Assembly: GCA_027067055.1 (NCBI GenBank)
Contig: JAMOMK010000104.1
Coordinates: 1 to 59,571, forward strand
Direction of reading: 5' to 3'
Source: Lysobacterales bacterium
GTDB taxonomy: Bacteria; Pseudomonadota; Gammaproteobacteria; Xanthomonadales; Marinicellaceae
Length of the DNA: 59,571 nt
Shown here: positions 26,444 through 36,515 of the stretch, piece by piece
Layout: each line of letters begins with the position of its first letter
How positions within the stretch are numbered: the stretch's first letter is position 1
The notes under the pieces: model-generated
Database searches by the model: none
Told to the model about the DNA's origin: nothing
Seen by the model: only the letters and a program-made list of their open reading frames with translations
Made by a program: the position numbers and the translations under genes

Positions 26444-28378
26444 ATGGAAGAATCATCTTGGTTACAAGCAGTTTTGGATTGGGTGCAGTTGCACCCACAT
26501 GCCACTGGTTGGATGATTTTTTTAGTGGCATTGGGCGAATCACTGTTACTTGTTGGGATTTTGTTACCAGGTGCTGCCATATTAATTGGATTAGGTACAC
26601 TTATAGGTTTAGGTGTTGTTGATTTTAAACTAGCATGGATTACTGCATCAATTGGTGCATTTGTTGGTGATGGTATTAGCTTTTGGATAGGTCACCACTA
26701 CAAAAAACGCTTACTACTCATATGGCCAATAAACAAGTTTCCAAAACTAACTGATCAAGGGCAAAGCTTTTTCAAAAAATGGGGGTTGCTCAGTGTTTTT
26801 ATTGGTCGTTTTGTTGGCTTGGTTCGACCTATTATCCCTGCCATTGCTGGGATGATGCAAATGCCTATCAAAAAATACATTGCCATTAGTACCATTGCCG
26901 CTATTTTATGGTCACCCTTTTATTTACTACCTGGCATGTTATTTGGTAATGCCATGGGTGTGATGTCGAAAGTGGCTGGTAAACTGGCTATATTAGTTTT
27001 GATTTTTGTGGCGACTGTTGCTTTGGTTTATTGGGTTATGCATTTGTTGTACGACTTTTTATTACCAAGAACTCATAGAATTTTAAGCCATGTACTCATA
27101 TGGACACAAAAGCATCCACTCCTTGGCAGATTAACATCAGGACTAATTGACCCTCGTAAGCCTGAAAAAGGCTCTTTGGCCTTGATGGCAAGTTTTATCA
27201 TTGCCATAACAGTTGCGGCACTTCTCTTTAGCCTAAATAGCGAAACAGTTGGCTCATGGTCTTTGCAAGTTGATAATTTCATGCGGGCTTTTCATACTGA
27301 CTGGACAGAACCTGTAATGTTGTTTATTTTATCCGTCACCCATGATTTGGCAATTATAGTTCCTTCAACTTTAGTGTTTTTATGGTTGATACGTCGAAAG
27401 CGCGAGGTTGCAGCAGGTCATTGGGGCTTTATTGTTATTACGGGTTATATTCTGTCTTTGTTAATAAATTATTTTTCACATGAAAACAATGAAGGATGGT
27501 TTAGCTACAATCACCTAACATGGTTTATTACTGTTATTGCCTTTTGGTCTGCTTTAATCTCTGGTGCATTACCACATAAAATGCGTTCTTGGCCGTATAC
27601 ATTAGCCACATTACTCGTTGCTGTTGTCTCTTTTGCTCAACTCTTCTTTCATCAAATGAGTCTTGGCGTTGTATTGATTTCAATCTTTAGCTCAGTTCTT
27701 TGGGCCTCAGTGGTTGCTATTGCATACCGCATGCGTGCTCGCAAACAGATGCTTGGCTGGCCAATTTCTGCCATATTTTTTGGCTTCCAAGCTATTACCA
27801 TCGTCTTTGTATTGATATTCTTTGCGGGACAATTTAAACAAAGCAACACTTTAGTTGCCAATACACTCACCGAACAACAATGGTTAAGTTGTGAGCTACT
27901 CGAACGCAATGATTGGCTAAATCGTCCAAAACAAGCTTTTTCAATTCACTACTTAGGTAACTTAAAAGACTTAAGCGAAGAATTAGCCACACAAAATTGG
28001 AAAGCTATCAAACCAAGTGCATGGAAAGATGTATGGAAAGCCTTAACAAGCGATGAAAACAGTGAAGAAATAGCCATTATTCCTAGCACAAACAATGGCA
28101 AGATAGAATCAATGATTTTAACCAAATCAGTCAATAACAACCTAATCGCGCTGCATTTATGGCAACAGGCTGTATCTATTGATCATTCAAACCAAGCGGT
28201 TTATGCGGGTTATATTTCCTTGCATAAAATCAATCAAAAAATGGGATTAACCTATTGGAAAAACTTTGTCGATCAACAAGCTCTTCAAATTTTTACTGAA
28301 GCAATTAAAACGAGTAATGAACTCACAATTGACCACAACAATGACCAATACTTTATCCGTCAAATGGAGCCACAATGA
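26444..28378 (+). CDS. DedA (VTT) domain protein with degenerate PAP2-like and LssY-like C-terminal regions
   Basis: A 644-residue multi-pass membrane protein. Residues 20-200 form a DedA/SNARE-associated (VTT) domain: LVALGESLLLVGILLPGAAILIGLG, GAFVGDGISFWIGHH, FIGRFVGLVRPIIPAIAGM, the arginine- and glycine-rich signature. Residues about 245-450 have the six-helix layout of PAP2 phosphatases, but the catalytic histidines and PSGH motif are not recognisable (FSYNHLT and LFFHQMSLGVVL at the expected sites). The last 150 residues resemble the soluble LssY-type domain. DedA proteins flip polyprenyl and phospholipid lipids; a fused PAP2 would dephosphorylate them, but that activity looks lost. 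AGGA precedes the ATG. It overlaps the MscS-like gene by ATGA. Confidence 0.75.
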   Translation: MEESSWLQAVLDWVQLHPHATGWMIFLVALGESLLLVGILLPGAAILIGLGTLIGLGVVDFKLAWITASIGAFVGDGISFWIGHHYKKRLLLIWPINKFPKLTDQGQSFFKKWGLLSVFIGRFVGLVRPIIPAIAGMMQMPIKKYIAISTIAAILWSPFYLLPGMLFGNAMGVMSKVAGKLAILVLIFVATVALVYWVMHLLYDFLLPRTHRILSHVLIWTQKHPLLGRLTSGLIDPRKPEKGSLALMASFIIAITVAALLFSLNSETVGSWSLQVDNFMRAFHTDWTEPVMLFILSVTHDLAIIVPSTLVFLWLIRRKREVAAGHWGFIVITGYILSLLINYFSHENNEGWFSYNHLTWFITVIAFWSALISGALPHKMRSWPYTLATLLVAVVSFAQLFFHQMSLGVVLISIFSSVLWASVVAIAYRMRARKQMLGWPISAIFFGFQAITIVFVLIFFAGQFKQSNTLVANTLTEQQWLSCELLERNDWLNRPKQAFSIHYLGNLKDLSEELATQNWKAIKPSAWKDVWKALTSDENSEEIAIIPSTNNGKIESMILTKSVNNNLIALHLWQQAVSIDHSNQAVYAGYISLHKINQKMGLTYWKNFVDQQALQIFTEAIKTSNELTIDHNNDQYFIRQMEPQ

Positions 28379-29481
28379 ATTTTATACAAGAATACTTTCA
28401 ACACATATCAAGTTTTGGTAAAGCTGCCATTATTTTGAACATTCTTTTCTTTGTTCTTTCTGGCGTTATATTCAAATACATTGTTAAGCCAACTGATGAT
28501 GAAGACAAAAACACAAAACGTATATTTTGGCTGCGTTTTTTAAATTTTTTATTGCTGATGATATATGTTGTCGATGCTTTTCTCAATGGTACAACTAACG
28601 ACAATGAATGGCTATTAAAGGCTTCACAAACAGGTCTGGTTTTTTTAATTTCTTATCTCTTTATACAATTCTCTCATGCCTGGGCATTGCAACATTATGG
28701 CAAAGATAAAACAGTAGATGGAGAAGAGGTCAGTAGCAGTACTTATAAATCTGAAATGATGCATATTATTATAATTGCCATCAGCATTATTGCTGCGATT
28801 TTACTGTTAGTAAATATTTGGAATGTCACTAACTGGTTGCAAGCCACAGGTGTATTGGGCGGTTTATTGGTTATATTATTTGCCACCAAAGATGCTTGGG
28901 CTGTTGATAGCGCTCATGGATTAATCCTCCTTTACAATAATGACTTGGAGCCCGGTGTGGTTTGTCGAATTCCAGAATATAATATTTTAGCAATATTACG
29001 TAAAGTTTCTTTAACTCAAACCACCTTTAGAGATTTGGTGCAAAAACACAAAATTGTTATCCCAAATTCCAAACTGCGCAACACTAAAATCGAAGTACTC
29101 AACCGTTCTGGAAGCACCAACTGGAATGATTATATCGAATACAAAATAGGCTATGCGACTTCAGCAAAAACGGTCAGTGATTATTTCGAAAAAGTATGGG
29201 AAGCTGCCTGTGAAAAAAACAGTGCTTTGAACATCGAGAAAAAACCAAAACTCGCCCTCATAGAAGCAGGAGATCACGCTATTCTTTGGCGTTTACATTA
29301 CCCACTTGATAATATTTATCATCTCAAGTCAGCAAAGTACGCCATTAATCGCGTTGCCTTTGATTTACAAGAAGAATTTAATCTGTCTCTTTCAACTCCT
29401 ATCACCCATCAAGCGGTTGGTGAATCGGTTATTGAGGTTATCGACGAAGAAGCACAACCAAACCCAAAAGAAATTGAATGA
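28375..29481 (+). CDS. MscS-family mechanosensitive channel
   Basis: A 368-residue inner-membrane protein with four or five N-terminal helices, then a pore-lining segment near residues 150-175 (LQATGVLGGLLVILFATKDAW). The MscS beta domain follows (LEPGVVCRIPEYNILAILRKVSLTQTTFRDLVQKHKIVIPNSKLRN): the VIPNS motif is the family hallmark. The C-terminal alpha/beta portion ends in an acidic tail. The channel opens under membrane tension to release solutes on osmotic downshift. Its ATG overlaps the previous stop (ATGA), so it is translationally coupled to the DedA/LssY-like gene. Confidence 0.85.
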   Translation: MNFIQEYFQHISSFGKAAIILNILFFVLSGVIFKYIVKPTDDEDKNTKRIFWLRFLNFLLLMIYVVDAFLNGTTNDNEWLLKASQTGLVFLISYLFIQFSHAWALQHYGKDKTVDGEEVSSSTYKSEMMHIIIIAISIIAAILLLVNIWNVTNWLQATGVLGGLLVILFATKDAWAVDSAHGLILLYNNDLEPGVVCRIPEYNILAILRKVSLTQTTFRDLVQKHKIVIPNSKLRNTKIEVLNRSGSTNWNDYIEYKIGYATSAKTVSDYFEKVWEAACEKNSALNIEKKPKLALIEAGDHAILWRLHYPLDNIYHLKSAKYAINRVAFDLQEEFNLSLSTPITHQAVGESVIEVIDEEAQPNPKEIE

Positions 29482-29610
29482 AATCAAATAAATGCGATAC
29501 GGTATTATAATCTAATACTCAAGGTTACTTATACGCGTTAAAAATATTAATAGTTGAAACAATCAATCGAATAAATCATCATGGATGCTCCCTAACAAAA
29601 GGAAAACACC

Positions 29611-30453
29611 ATGCGACAAATTACTTTATTCCTATTACTTTTTTCACTCAGCGGCTGCCTTATGGGTGAATACCGACAACGACATAGCCGCTCAACTTCC
29701 TTAGTTCAGTTTCTTTACCCAGATGGAAAGTTACCCTTAACAGACAAAAGGCACCCTGTTTTAAACCTTCCATTACACGTTGGTTTGGCATTTATACCCG
29801 ATAAACGAACAACAACCGTAATTTCACCTATCACTAAAAATCAATTGTTAGAAAACGTTAAAACAGCATTTGAGACAAAAGAATATGTCGATAAAATTAC
29901 AATAATTCCACAACTCTACCTACAGAGCAGTCAAGGCTACTCAACTTTACAACAAATCAAAACACTCTATAACCTGGATGTTATTGCCTTGGTTTCTTAC
30001 GACCAGTTACTTAACAGTCAAGAAAACATATTAAGTCTCACTTATTTGACAATTGTTGGTGCATATATTTTTCATGGAACCGATTACAACGTCAATACAC
30101 TGATGGATTTAGCTGTAGTTGATGTAGATTCACAGAGCATATTATTTCGAGCCGCAGGTACAAGCGCATCTAAAAACAAACGAGTCTCGTTTGCCAAACA
30201 TAAACAAGCCTTTAGAGACAAACAAAACCAAGAATTTGAAATTGCCATGGGTCAGATGCAAAGAAACTTGGTACTAGCTTTAGATAAATTTGAACAAAGA
30301 CTGCGAAACAAAGAAGCCAACGAAAAAATTAAAGTTAATTACCGCGATGGTTATTCGGGAGGCTCAGTCTCTTTGTTCTTATTGTTAACACTATTATTTC
30401 TATCAATATTTAAACTTACGCTCAAAAGAACTTCTTATGTACGAAGCGAATAA
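29611..30453 (+). CDS. Rhombotarget lipoprotein (GlyGly-CTERM)
   Basis: A 280-residue lipoprotein. The lipobox LFSLSGC places the lipidated Cys at residue 16. The body is soluble, about 220 residues. The C-terminus has the GlyGly-CTERM layout: GYSGG (about 249-253), hydrophobic helix SVSLFLLLTLLFLSIFKL, then a basic cluster KRTSYVR. Such tails are cut by rhombosortase. This lipoprotein is typically encoded next to the protease, as here, where the reading frames overlap by 17 bases. An AAAGGA site precedes the ATG. Function beyond being a rhombosortase client is unknown. Confidence 0.82.
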   Translation: MRQITLFLLLFSLSGCLMGEYRQRHSRSTSLVQFLYPDGKLPLTDKRHPVLNLPLHVGLAFIPDKRTTTVISPITKNQLLENVKTAFETKEYVDKITIIPQLYLQSSQGYSTLQQIKTLYNLDVIALVSYDQLLNSQENILSLTYLTIVGAYIFHGTDYNVNTLMDLAVVDVDSQSILFRAAGTSASKNKRVSFAKHKQAFRDKQNQEFEIAMGQMQRNLVLALDKFEQRLRNKEANEKIKVNYRDGYSGGSVSLFLLLTLLFLSIFKLTLKRTSYVRSE

Positions 30454-30910
30454 TTTTCACTATTTACAACTAATCACAGCGCATTTTTATCATTATGATT
30501 GGCAGCATCTAAGTTTAAACCTATTAGCATTTATTTTTTTGTTATATTTAATTCCATCAAGCAACAAAGAACGAATCACGGTAAGTCTGTCATCGGTTGT
30601 TTTTATCGATATTTATTTAATATTATTCGATGTACGCTTTTATGCAGGTTTTTCTGGCATTAATTATGCAATGATTGGTTTAGGCTGTTATCATTTGATT
30701 GAGATAGGAAAAGGTAAGCAAGCTATTTTATTATGTTTTGGATTGCTTATTTATGTGTTTGTTTTTGCTGATGATTCACATAAAATAAACAATACAACAT
30801 CATGGCAATCGCTAAAACAAGCCCATGTTTTGGGGTTTATTGCAGGGTTTATTTCCAAGGGTGCTTTTCACCGCAAGTGGAGTGTGCTGATATTTCATCA
30901 CTTTAAATAG
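30437..30910 (+). CDS. rrtA: Rhombosortase (rhomboid-family intramembrane protease)
   Basis: A 157-residue short rhomboid with about five membrane helices. It retains HYDWQHLSLNLLAF in the first helix region, the catalytic serine in YAGFSGINYAMIG (GxSG near residue 73), and the catalytic histidine in QAHVLGFIAGF (near residue 137). Rhombosortases remove C-terminal GlyGly-CTERM anchors, and in Vibrio this processes proteins exported by type II secretion. The start lies inside the rhombotarget gene, indicating coupling. Length is typical for the family. Type II secretion genes lie 5 kb away on the other strand. Confidence 0.82.
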   Translation: MYEANNFHYLQLITAHFYHYDWQHLSLNLLAFIFLLYLIPSSNKERITVSLSSVVFIDIYLILFDVRFYAGFSGINYAMIGLGCYHLIEIGKGKQAILLCFGLLIYVFVFADDSHKINNTTSWQSLKQAHVLGFIAGFISKGAFHRKWSVLIFHHFK

Positions 30911-30958
30911 CACCCTAATCCCGATAGAGGAAAGCCAAAACAAGTTGTAAGCATACGT

Positions 30959-31897
30959 TTAGATGACTTGATTTAATTGCGCAGAAGATAAGCTCAAACG
31001 GGCAGCTAGCCAAGTCACCAAAATAGCTGCGAACAATACACTTAAAATTTGCGTGACACTTAGCCCATGTAAGGTAATATTAATGCCAAAATTTTGCACT
31101 AAGGATGCAACGGTATCTTCCAGCCAATAAAAACTAACACTCAAGAAGATGAGGGACAACAAAGCAGCTATTGCCCCCAAAACCACACCCATATACAGAA
31201 AACTACGGCGCGTTTGTGCATCACTAGCTCCGATGAGTTCAAGTAGTCTTAATTCACTCTTGTGATCAGTTATTTCATTGGCAATTGTATTCCCAAGTAT
31301 AACCATCACAATTAATAGAAACATTAAGGCACTGATTCTAGCCATTTGTAAAAGAGTTTGCGTTATGGCTTCTAGTTGAGTCAACCACTGTTTATCGTAA
31401 CTAACGTATTCTACTTGTGGGTTTAGGCTTAGGTTGTTGACAAAGTCATCCACTTCCTCAACTACAACATCAGGCTTAATCTTTACCGATATTTGTTTGG
31501 GGAAATCCTCTGCTTGAATTAAATCAACGACTTGGGAAAACTGTGCATCTTCAAACAATGTTTTTTTAACTTGATTCGAATCGGTTAATACAACTGTATC
31601 AACTATTGGCATTTCTTTAATCTCTTGCAAAAAGATATCGGCTTCTTTTAAATCCATTTTACCATCGAGAAAAACTGCAATACTGCCTTGTTGCTGCCAG
31701 GATTCTTTAAGCTCATCGTAATTAAGCCAAATAGTCCATAAGAATAAAGGAATAAAAAAACAAATCGCCAATGTCAAAATCGTCATTCCAGATTTTATTG
31801 GCTGTTTCCATGGCATAGAAATACCCTCGCCTATGGCGTGTTTGTGCCCACGCAGGTATTTAATTAATCCATTTGGCTGTGGTGCTTTTTTTATCAT
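30959..31897 (-). CDS. ftsX: Cell division protein FtsX
   Basis: A 312-residue inner-membrane protein with the FtsX plan: a cytoplasmic N-terminus, TM1 (residues about 35-57), a periplasmic domain of about 110 residues, then three TM helices at about 185-207, 235-260 and 280-300. The segment NTIANEITDHKSELRLLELIGASDAQTRRSF is the conserved FtsX/ABC permease cytoplasmic loop. With FtsE it forms an ABC-type complex that activates septal peptidoglycan hydrolases via EnvC and links divisome assembly to wall splitting. ATGA overlap with ftsE confirms coupling. No rpoH follows, unlike in enterics. Confidence 0.93.
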   Translation of the reverse strand: MIKKAPQPNGLIKYLRGHKHAIGEGISMPWKQPIKSGMTILTLAICFFIPLFLWTIWLNYDELKESWQQQGSIAVFLDGKMDLKEADIFLQEIKEMPIVDTVVLTDSNQVKKTLFEDAQFSQVVDLIQAEDFPKQISVKIKPDVVVEEVDDFVNNLSLNPQVEYVSYDKQWLTQLEAITQTLLQMARISALMFLLIVMVILGNTIANEITDHKSELRLLELIGASDAQTRRSFLYMGVVLGAIAALLSLIFLSVSFYWLEDTVASLVQNFGINITLHGLSVTQILSVLFAAILVTWLAARLSLSSAQLNQVI

Positions 31898-32580
31898 GGG
31901 GAGTACGGATTGGGTTGTGGATTAAAGTCATCAATCAATTCGCCCTTATCCAAAACTAATACTCTTTTTTGCAGACGTTTGATTAAAAAAAGATCATGTG
32001 ATGCAATAATAATAGTCATGCCTTGTTTATTCAATTCTTCAAATATTTGCATGAGCTCTAATGACAAATCAGGGTCAAGATTTCCTGTAGGCTCATCAGC
32101 CAATATCAATGAAGGCTTCGCCACAAATGCACGGGCAATGCCAACACGTTGTTGTTGTCCACTGGATAATTCTTGAGGATAAAAGTTGGCTTTCTCACCT
32201 ATACTGACTTGCTGTAATGCTGACCTCGCACTTTTAAAGCTATAGGAATCAGAATAACCTCGTATCTGTAAGGGTAATGCGACATTTTCAAGCACTGTTT
32301 TGTTATCTAATAAACGATGGTCTTGAAAAATCATACCTATATCAAGTCTATACTTGTGAATATCTCTTGCTTTGATTGTATTGATCTCTTTTCCATTAAC
32401 ACATAATTGCCCATAACTCGCTGATTGCATCATCATAAGCAACCTAAGAATAGTCGTCTTACCTGCTCCTGAATGACCCGTTAAAAACAGCATTTCACCG
32501 GCTTCAACTTCAAAACTCACATCACGTAATGCTTTGTTGTCTTTGCCGTAACTTTTTGAAATGCGTTTAAAACTTATCAC
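31894..32580 (-). CDS. ftsE: Cell division ATP-binding protein FtsE
   Basis: A 228-residue ABC ATPase. Walker A GHSGAGKTT (residues 35-43), Q-loop MIFQDHRLL, signature LSSGQQQRVGIARAF, Walker B LILADEPTGNLD and H-loop IIIASHD are intact. The start is GTG (32580), giving MISFKRISKSYG, which aligns with FtsE N-termini. No strong ribosome binding site is visible. A small secreted-peptide gene ends nine bases upstream on the same strand. Standard length. It powers the FtsEX complex at the division site. Confidence 0.94.
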   Translation of the reverse strand: MISFKRISKSYGKDNKALRDVSFEVEAGEMLFLTGHSGAGKTTILRLLMMMQSASYGQLCVNGKEINTIKARDIHKYRLDIGMIFQDHRLLDNKTVLENVALPLQIRGYSDSYSFKSARSALQQVSIGEKANFYPQELSSGQQQRVGIARAFVAKPSLILADEPTGNLDPDLSLELMQIFEELNKQGMTIIIASHDLFLIKRLQKRVLVLDKGELIDDFNPQPNPYSP

Positions 32581-32589
32581 AGCTTTTAA

Positions 32590-32766
32590 CTACAGGAGTA
32601 TCTGAGGCACTGTTATTTCACTCAATGCGTGAATGCTGGAAATATCAGTATAATAGGCACGTACAATCTTATTTTGAACATCTGTCGAAAATACACTAAT
32701 AACTTCCGAGTCAATCGCCCATGCTTGATGTATAAATAAAAGTATAAAAATAAGCAGTTTTTTCAT
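32590..32766 (-). CDS. Small secreted or periplasmic peptide ahead of ftsE (58 aa)
   Basis: The ORF encodes a clear signal peptide (MKKLLIFILLFIHQAWA, cleavage after AWA) and a mature part of about 41 residues (begins IDSEVISVFS). It ends nine bases before the ftsE start on the same strand, so it would be the first gene of a three-gene ftsEX transcript. I do not recognise the family. The length and absence of a strong ribosome binding site keep confidence moderate. The gap 32767-33073 upstream has no other credible gene. Confidence 0.5.
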   Translation of the reverse strand: MKKLLIFILLFIHQAWAIDSEVISVFSTDVQNKIVRAYYTDISSIHALSEITVPQILL

Positions 32767-33073
32767 AGATATAAAGCCAAGTTAATTCTGTACGTTAGTT
32801 TACCTTTGTTAAGTCAATCTTAACAGAACTTTTTCATCGAATATTCATTTCTAAGAAGTTGAAAAGAAACAATAATTGAATGCCAATAGAACCCAAGTAC
32901 AATGGAACAACAACTCAATTTTAGATTTGATATAAAATCTATAAAATTGTCTACTTTCTTAAACAGGAATAAATCCATGAAAAAAACCAACGATAATTGC
33001 ATCACAATTAAGACAGATGTAAACTATAAATACCTGTAAAGATCTTTGCACAACCTTGGAGCGGCAGATAAAA

Positions 33074-35275
33074 GTGAAAAAACATAATGGTATGAGCCGT
33101 GAAAGGCTCGGTATTTTATACGACACATTAGTTTTTACTAGTTTAGGCTACTTATTTGCAGCAGTAGTATTAATTTTTACTTTAAAAGACCGCATACCTT
33201 TTGAAAATAAAACTACATGGTTTTCGATGTTGTTTTTATCAGTCTCTTTTGGGTTATATATAAAAAATCGATACAATTTAAAAAAGAATTCTCCTAGTAT
33301 TAATATGCAATTTTGGGAACGTAAATTCCTACTTGCTTCATTGTTAGTAGCTCTGTCCTGGGGAACTGCTGGAATAATTTTATACCCAGAAAACTCTTTA
33401 ACTGAACAAACTTTTTTGTATTTAACCATTACAGGAGTTGTTGCTGCGACAGTAGGAACAATTTCTGCTAGTTTAAAGTCTGTACTGATTTTTACTTCCA
33501 TCACATTATTTCCATTGATTGTACATATTTTATATAAAAACCAAGAGAACAGTATTGTTTTAGCACTTTATTTTTTATTGATACTGATTTTTTCTTTACT
33601 TATTGCCAAGAAGTTCAATAAAAACTTAAAAGAAAAACTCAAACTCAAACTAAATTCAAAGAAAACAGAAATGCAATCGCATGAAAATGATTTGAAATTT
33701 AAAAAACTCTATGAACAGTCAGAAATATCAAATAAGGCTAAATCAGATTTTCTTGCCAATATGAGCCATGAAATTCGCACCCCAATGAATGGTGTTTTAG
33801 GAAACCTAAGCTTATTATTGATGAATGAACTTTCTGAAGAACAACAAAAAAGAACTCTATCAATACAAAGCAGTGCTAATTCCATGCTTGCTATTATTAA
33901 TGACATTCTTGACTTTTCAAAGATCGAAGCTGGAATGTTGAGTGTTGATTTGCATGATTTTGATTTTGCTCGTTTTATTAATGAGTTTTCTTCTATTGTC
34001 AGCAGCACTATCAGGGCCAAGGGATTGAACTTTCGCTGTCATTACTCACCAGAATTAAATAGATGGTTTAAAGGCGATTCAGAACGAATTAAACAAATTC
34101 TCAACAACCTGATTAATAATTCATTAAAATTTACTGAAACTGGTTCAATAACAGTAAATTGCAAACCAAGCTATAGCAATGATCTATTTACCATCTTAGA
34201 GTTTGAGGTTATTGATACGGGGATAGGTATTAGTCCAGAGCAAAAAAATACAATTTTTGAACGATTTACCCAAGCCGATAATTCCACAACGAGAAAATAC
34301 GGTGGCACAGGCTTAGGTTTAAGTATTTGCAAACAACTAACCTCATTGTTAGGTGGAGACATCTCTATAAAGGATACAACTAACAAAGGAACCCATATCT
34401 CTTTTACTGTGAAGTTGAAGAAAGTTGAAACCCCAAAACAAACCCATCAAGCAAAAAAACATATTTATCATAATGATGCTAATATTCTTATTGTTGATGA
34501 TAATGATACCAACATAATGGTTGCTCAAGACATGCTTGAAGTCATAGGAGCAAAAGTAACGAGTGCAAAAAATGGTTTAGAAGCAGTCAAAGCCATTTCA
34601 GATAAAAACTTTGATTTAATTTTCATGGATTGTCACATGCCTGAAATGGATGGTTACGAGGCTACTAGACAAATTAGACGATTACGACCCCAAGATAGAA
34701 ATTATAATATTGCCATTATCGCAATGACAGCCAGTGCCATGGTTGGTGATAGGGAAAAGTGCTTATCATGTGGAATGGATGATTATATGACCAAGCCAAT
34801 TGAAATAGACCTTATCCAACAAAAATTACAATATTGGTTACACAAAGACAGAAATGAGGAAATAGATGCGTCACTTGAAGAACAAAAACCACCTCAAACA
34901 GCACAATCACTCCCTCGAGGAGAGAAAAAAAGAAGTGCCCTTGTTTTCGATTATAATGCTATTTATGATAGAGTTTCTGACAGTCATGAAATGGTCGTTA
35001 AGGTATGCAAACATTCTCTTGTTTCAATGGCAGAAACCTTAGTTGACTTACATGCGTCAATTAAAAATAAAGATTTCCCTGCAGCCCAAAAACTAGCTCA
35101 TTCGCTTAAAGGGGCTTCTGTAACAATTGGCTGCATGCGCTTAAATGCGGCAACTATTATTGTAGAAAACAACCTAAAACAAAAAGCATACACAAATTTG
35201 CCTGAAAACTTCAACCAACTCAAAACTATTTTTTTAGTTACTAAAAAACAGATTCAAAAAGACTTGAAACTTTAA
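33074..35275 (+). CDS. Hybrid sensor histidine kinase with receiver and HPt domains
   Basis: About 733 residues from the GTG at 33074. Six membrane helices in the first 180 residues form the sensor. A short coiled linker follows, then HisKA with [13 protein letters not shown] (phospho-His) and a HATPase with N, G1 and G2 boxes ([21 protein letters not shown]). The receiver domain has IVDDNDTN and phospho-acceptor D in [11 protein letters not shown]. The HPt domain has [12 protein letters not shown]. The full phosphorelay is intact, as in BarA/GacS-like kinases, but no HAMP domain is seen. No response regulator is adjacent. The start is uncertain: TTG 33056, GTG 33074 and ATG 33092 are possible, and GGAG at 33058 slightly favours the GTG. 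Confidence 0.85.
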   Translation: MKKHNGMSRERLGILYDTLVFTSLGYLFAAVVLIFTLKDRIPFENKTTWFSMLFLSVSFGLYIKNRYNLKKNSPSINMQFWERKFLLASLLVALSWGTAGIILYPENSLTEQTFLYLTITGVVAATVGTISASLKSVLIFTSITLFPLIVHILYKNQENSIVLALYFLLILIFSLLIAKKFNKNLKEKLKLKLNSKKTEMQSHENDLKFKKLYEQSEISNKAKSDFLANMSHEIRTPMNGVLGNLSLLLMNELSEEQQKRTLSIQSSANSMLAIINDILDFSKIEAGMLSVDLHDFDFARFINEFSSIVSSTIRAKGLNFRCHYSPELNRWFKGDSERIKQILNNLINNSLKFTETGSITVNCKPSYSNDLFTILEFEVIDTGIGISPEQKNTIFERFTQADNSTTRKYGGTGLGLSICKQLTSLLGGDISIKDTTNKGTHISFTVKLKKVETPKQTHQAKKHIYHNDANILIVDDNDTNIMVAQDMLEVIGAKVTSAKNGLEAVKAISDKNFDLIFMDCHMPEMDGYEATRQIRRLRPQDRNYNIAIIAMTASAMVGDREKCLSCGMDDYMTKPIEIDLIQQKLQYWLHKDRNEEIDASLEEQKPPQTAQSLPRGEKKRSALVFDYNAIYDRVSDSHEMVVKVCKHSLVSMAETLVDLHASIKNKDFPAAQKLAHSLKGASVTIGCMRLNAATIIVENNLKQKAYTNLPENFNQLKTIFLVTKKQIQKDLKL

Positions 35276-35296
35276 AAAATTCATTCTCCATTTTTA

Positions 35297-36511
35297 TCAA
35301 TTAATTATGGTATTCATCTGGAATATTGGTAACAACATTGCTAAGACAATAAGCAAAATCATCATACCAACAATAAGGATGGCTACTGGTTGCATGATAC
35401 TAATAATTGAACTCAATCGGTGGTTGACATCACGCTCTTGGGTGTCGGCTGCACGTTCGAGCATTTCCGACAAAATGCCTGATTGTTCGCCTGAGTGAAT
35501 AAGACGGATTGTCATGGGTGGAAAATAGCCGTTTGTTTTTAACGATTGACTTAAACTAGAGCCCTCACGCACTTGTGCGGCGGTGTTTTCTATAGCATCT
35601 TTAATGGCTAAATTTTTGACCACTTTGGATGAAAGTGATAAGGCTTGTACGATTGGCACCGTTGATTTAGTCAAAATCCCCAAAGTTCTGGTAAATTTAG
35701 CAGACTGGGAGACTTTAATAAAACTGCCCGCTAAAGGAAGTTTTAGTAAAAACTGGTGCCATTTGTACTTAAATTGTTTATTCTGTAAAGCCACAATAAA
35801 GGCAACTATTAGAATCAACAGTACAATTAAGAAGTAAATTCCATAATGACGCAACCAATCACTTAAGGTCACTAATGCACGAGTTATAACGGGGAGCTCT
35901 GCATTATTATTTTCAAACACTTGAATGACTTTGGGAACAATATAGACCATTAAACCAGAAACAACGGCTATCGAGGTCACAATCAAAATTAAAGGATACA
36001 ATAATGCCATCCACGATTGTTTGCTCATGTCTTGGCGTGCCTCGAGGTATTCAGCTAAACGCAATAAGACTTCATCCAAATGTCCTGATTGTTCGCCTGC
36101 TTCAACACTGGTAGTGATGAGCTCATCAAAAGCTTTAGGAAATAATCCCATCGCATAAGCCAGTGTATTACCTTCCATGAGCTTGCCTCGGCAAGTCATC
36201 AGAATTTTTTTGGAGCTTTTATGATCGCTCTGCTCTATTGTGGTACTTAATGCTTCATCCAGTGGCAGACCAGCTTTCATCAGAGTTGATAGTTGTCGAA
36301 TAATAATGGGCAATTCGCCTGCACGAAATGTTGTGCTGAATTTTTTATCGGTGTGCCCGCTTATTTCTTGAGCATTAACTTTCTTGATTTCGACAGGAAT
36401 TAAGCCTTGCTCTCGCAGTATTTGTCTGACATGTTTTTCTGTATCAGCTTGCAATACGCCTGACTTTGTTTTACCTAACTCATCTAGTGATTTGTATTCG
36501 TAAGCATCCAT
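35297..36511 (-). CDS. gspF: Type II secretion inner-membrane platform protein GspF
   Basis: A 404-residue protein with two T2SSF domains, each followed by helices. It starts with MDAYEYKSLDELGKTKSGVLQAD, characteristic of GspF. The first domain has RQLSTLMKAGLPLDEAL (about 70-86) and the second has RTLGILTKSTVPIVQALSLSS. The C-terminus has IMQPVAILIVGMMILLIVLAMLLPIFQMN. GspF sits in the inner membrane and contacts GspE and GspL. It lies four bases after gspE. No pseudopilin genes follow, although gspG usually comes next in xps-type clusters. Confidence 0.93.
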   Translation of the reverse strand: MDAYEYKSLDELGKTKSGVLQADTEKHVRQILREQGLIPVEIKKVNAQEISGHTDKKFSTTFRAGELPIIIRQLSTLMKAGLPLDEALSTTIEQSDHKSSKKILMTCRGKLMEGNTLAYAMGLFPKAFDELITTSVEAGEQSGHLDEVLLRLAEYLEARQDMSKQSWMALLYPLILIVTSIAVVSGLMVYIVPKVIQVFENNNAELPVITRALVTLSDWLRHYGIYFLIVLLILIVAFIVALQNKQFKYKWHQFLLKLPLAGSFIKVSQSAKFTRTLGILTKSTVPIVQALSLSSKVVKNLAIKDAIENTAAQVREGSSLSQSLKTNGYFPPMTIRLIHSGEQSGILSEMLERAADTQERDVNHRLSSIISIMQPVAILIVGMMILLIVLAMLLPIFQMNTIIN

Positions 36512-36515
36512 ACTC

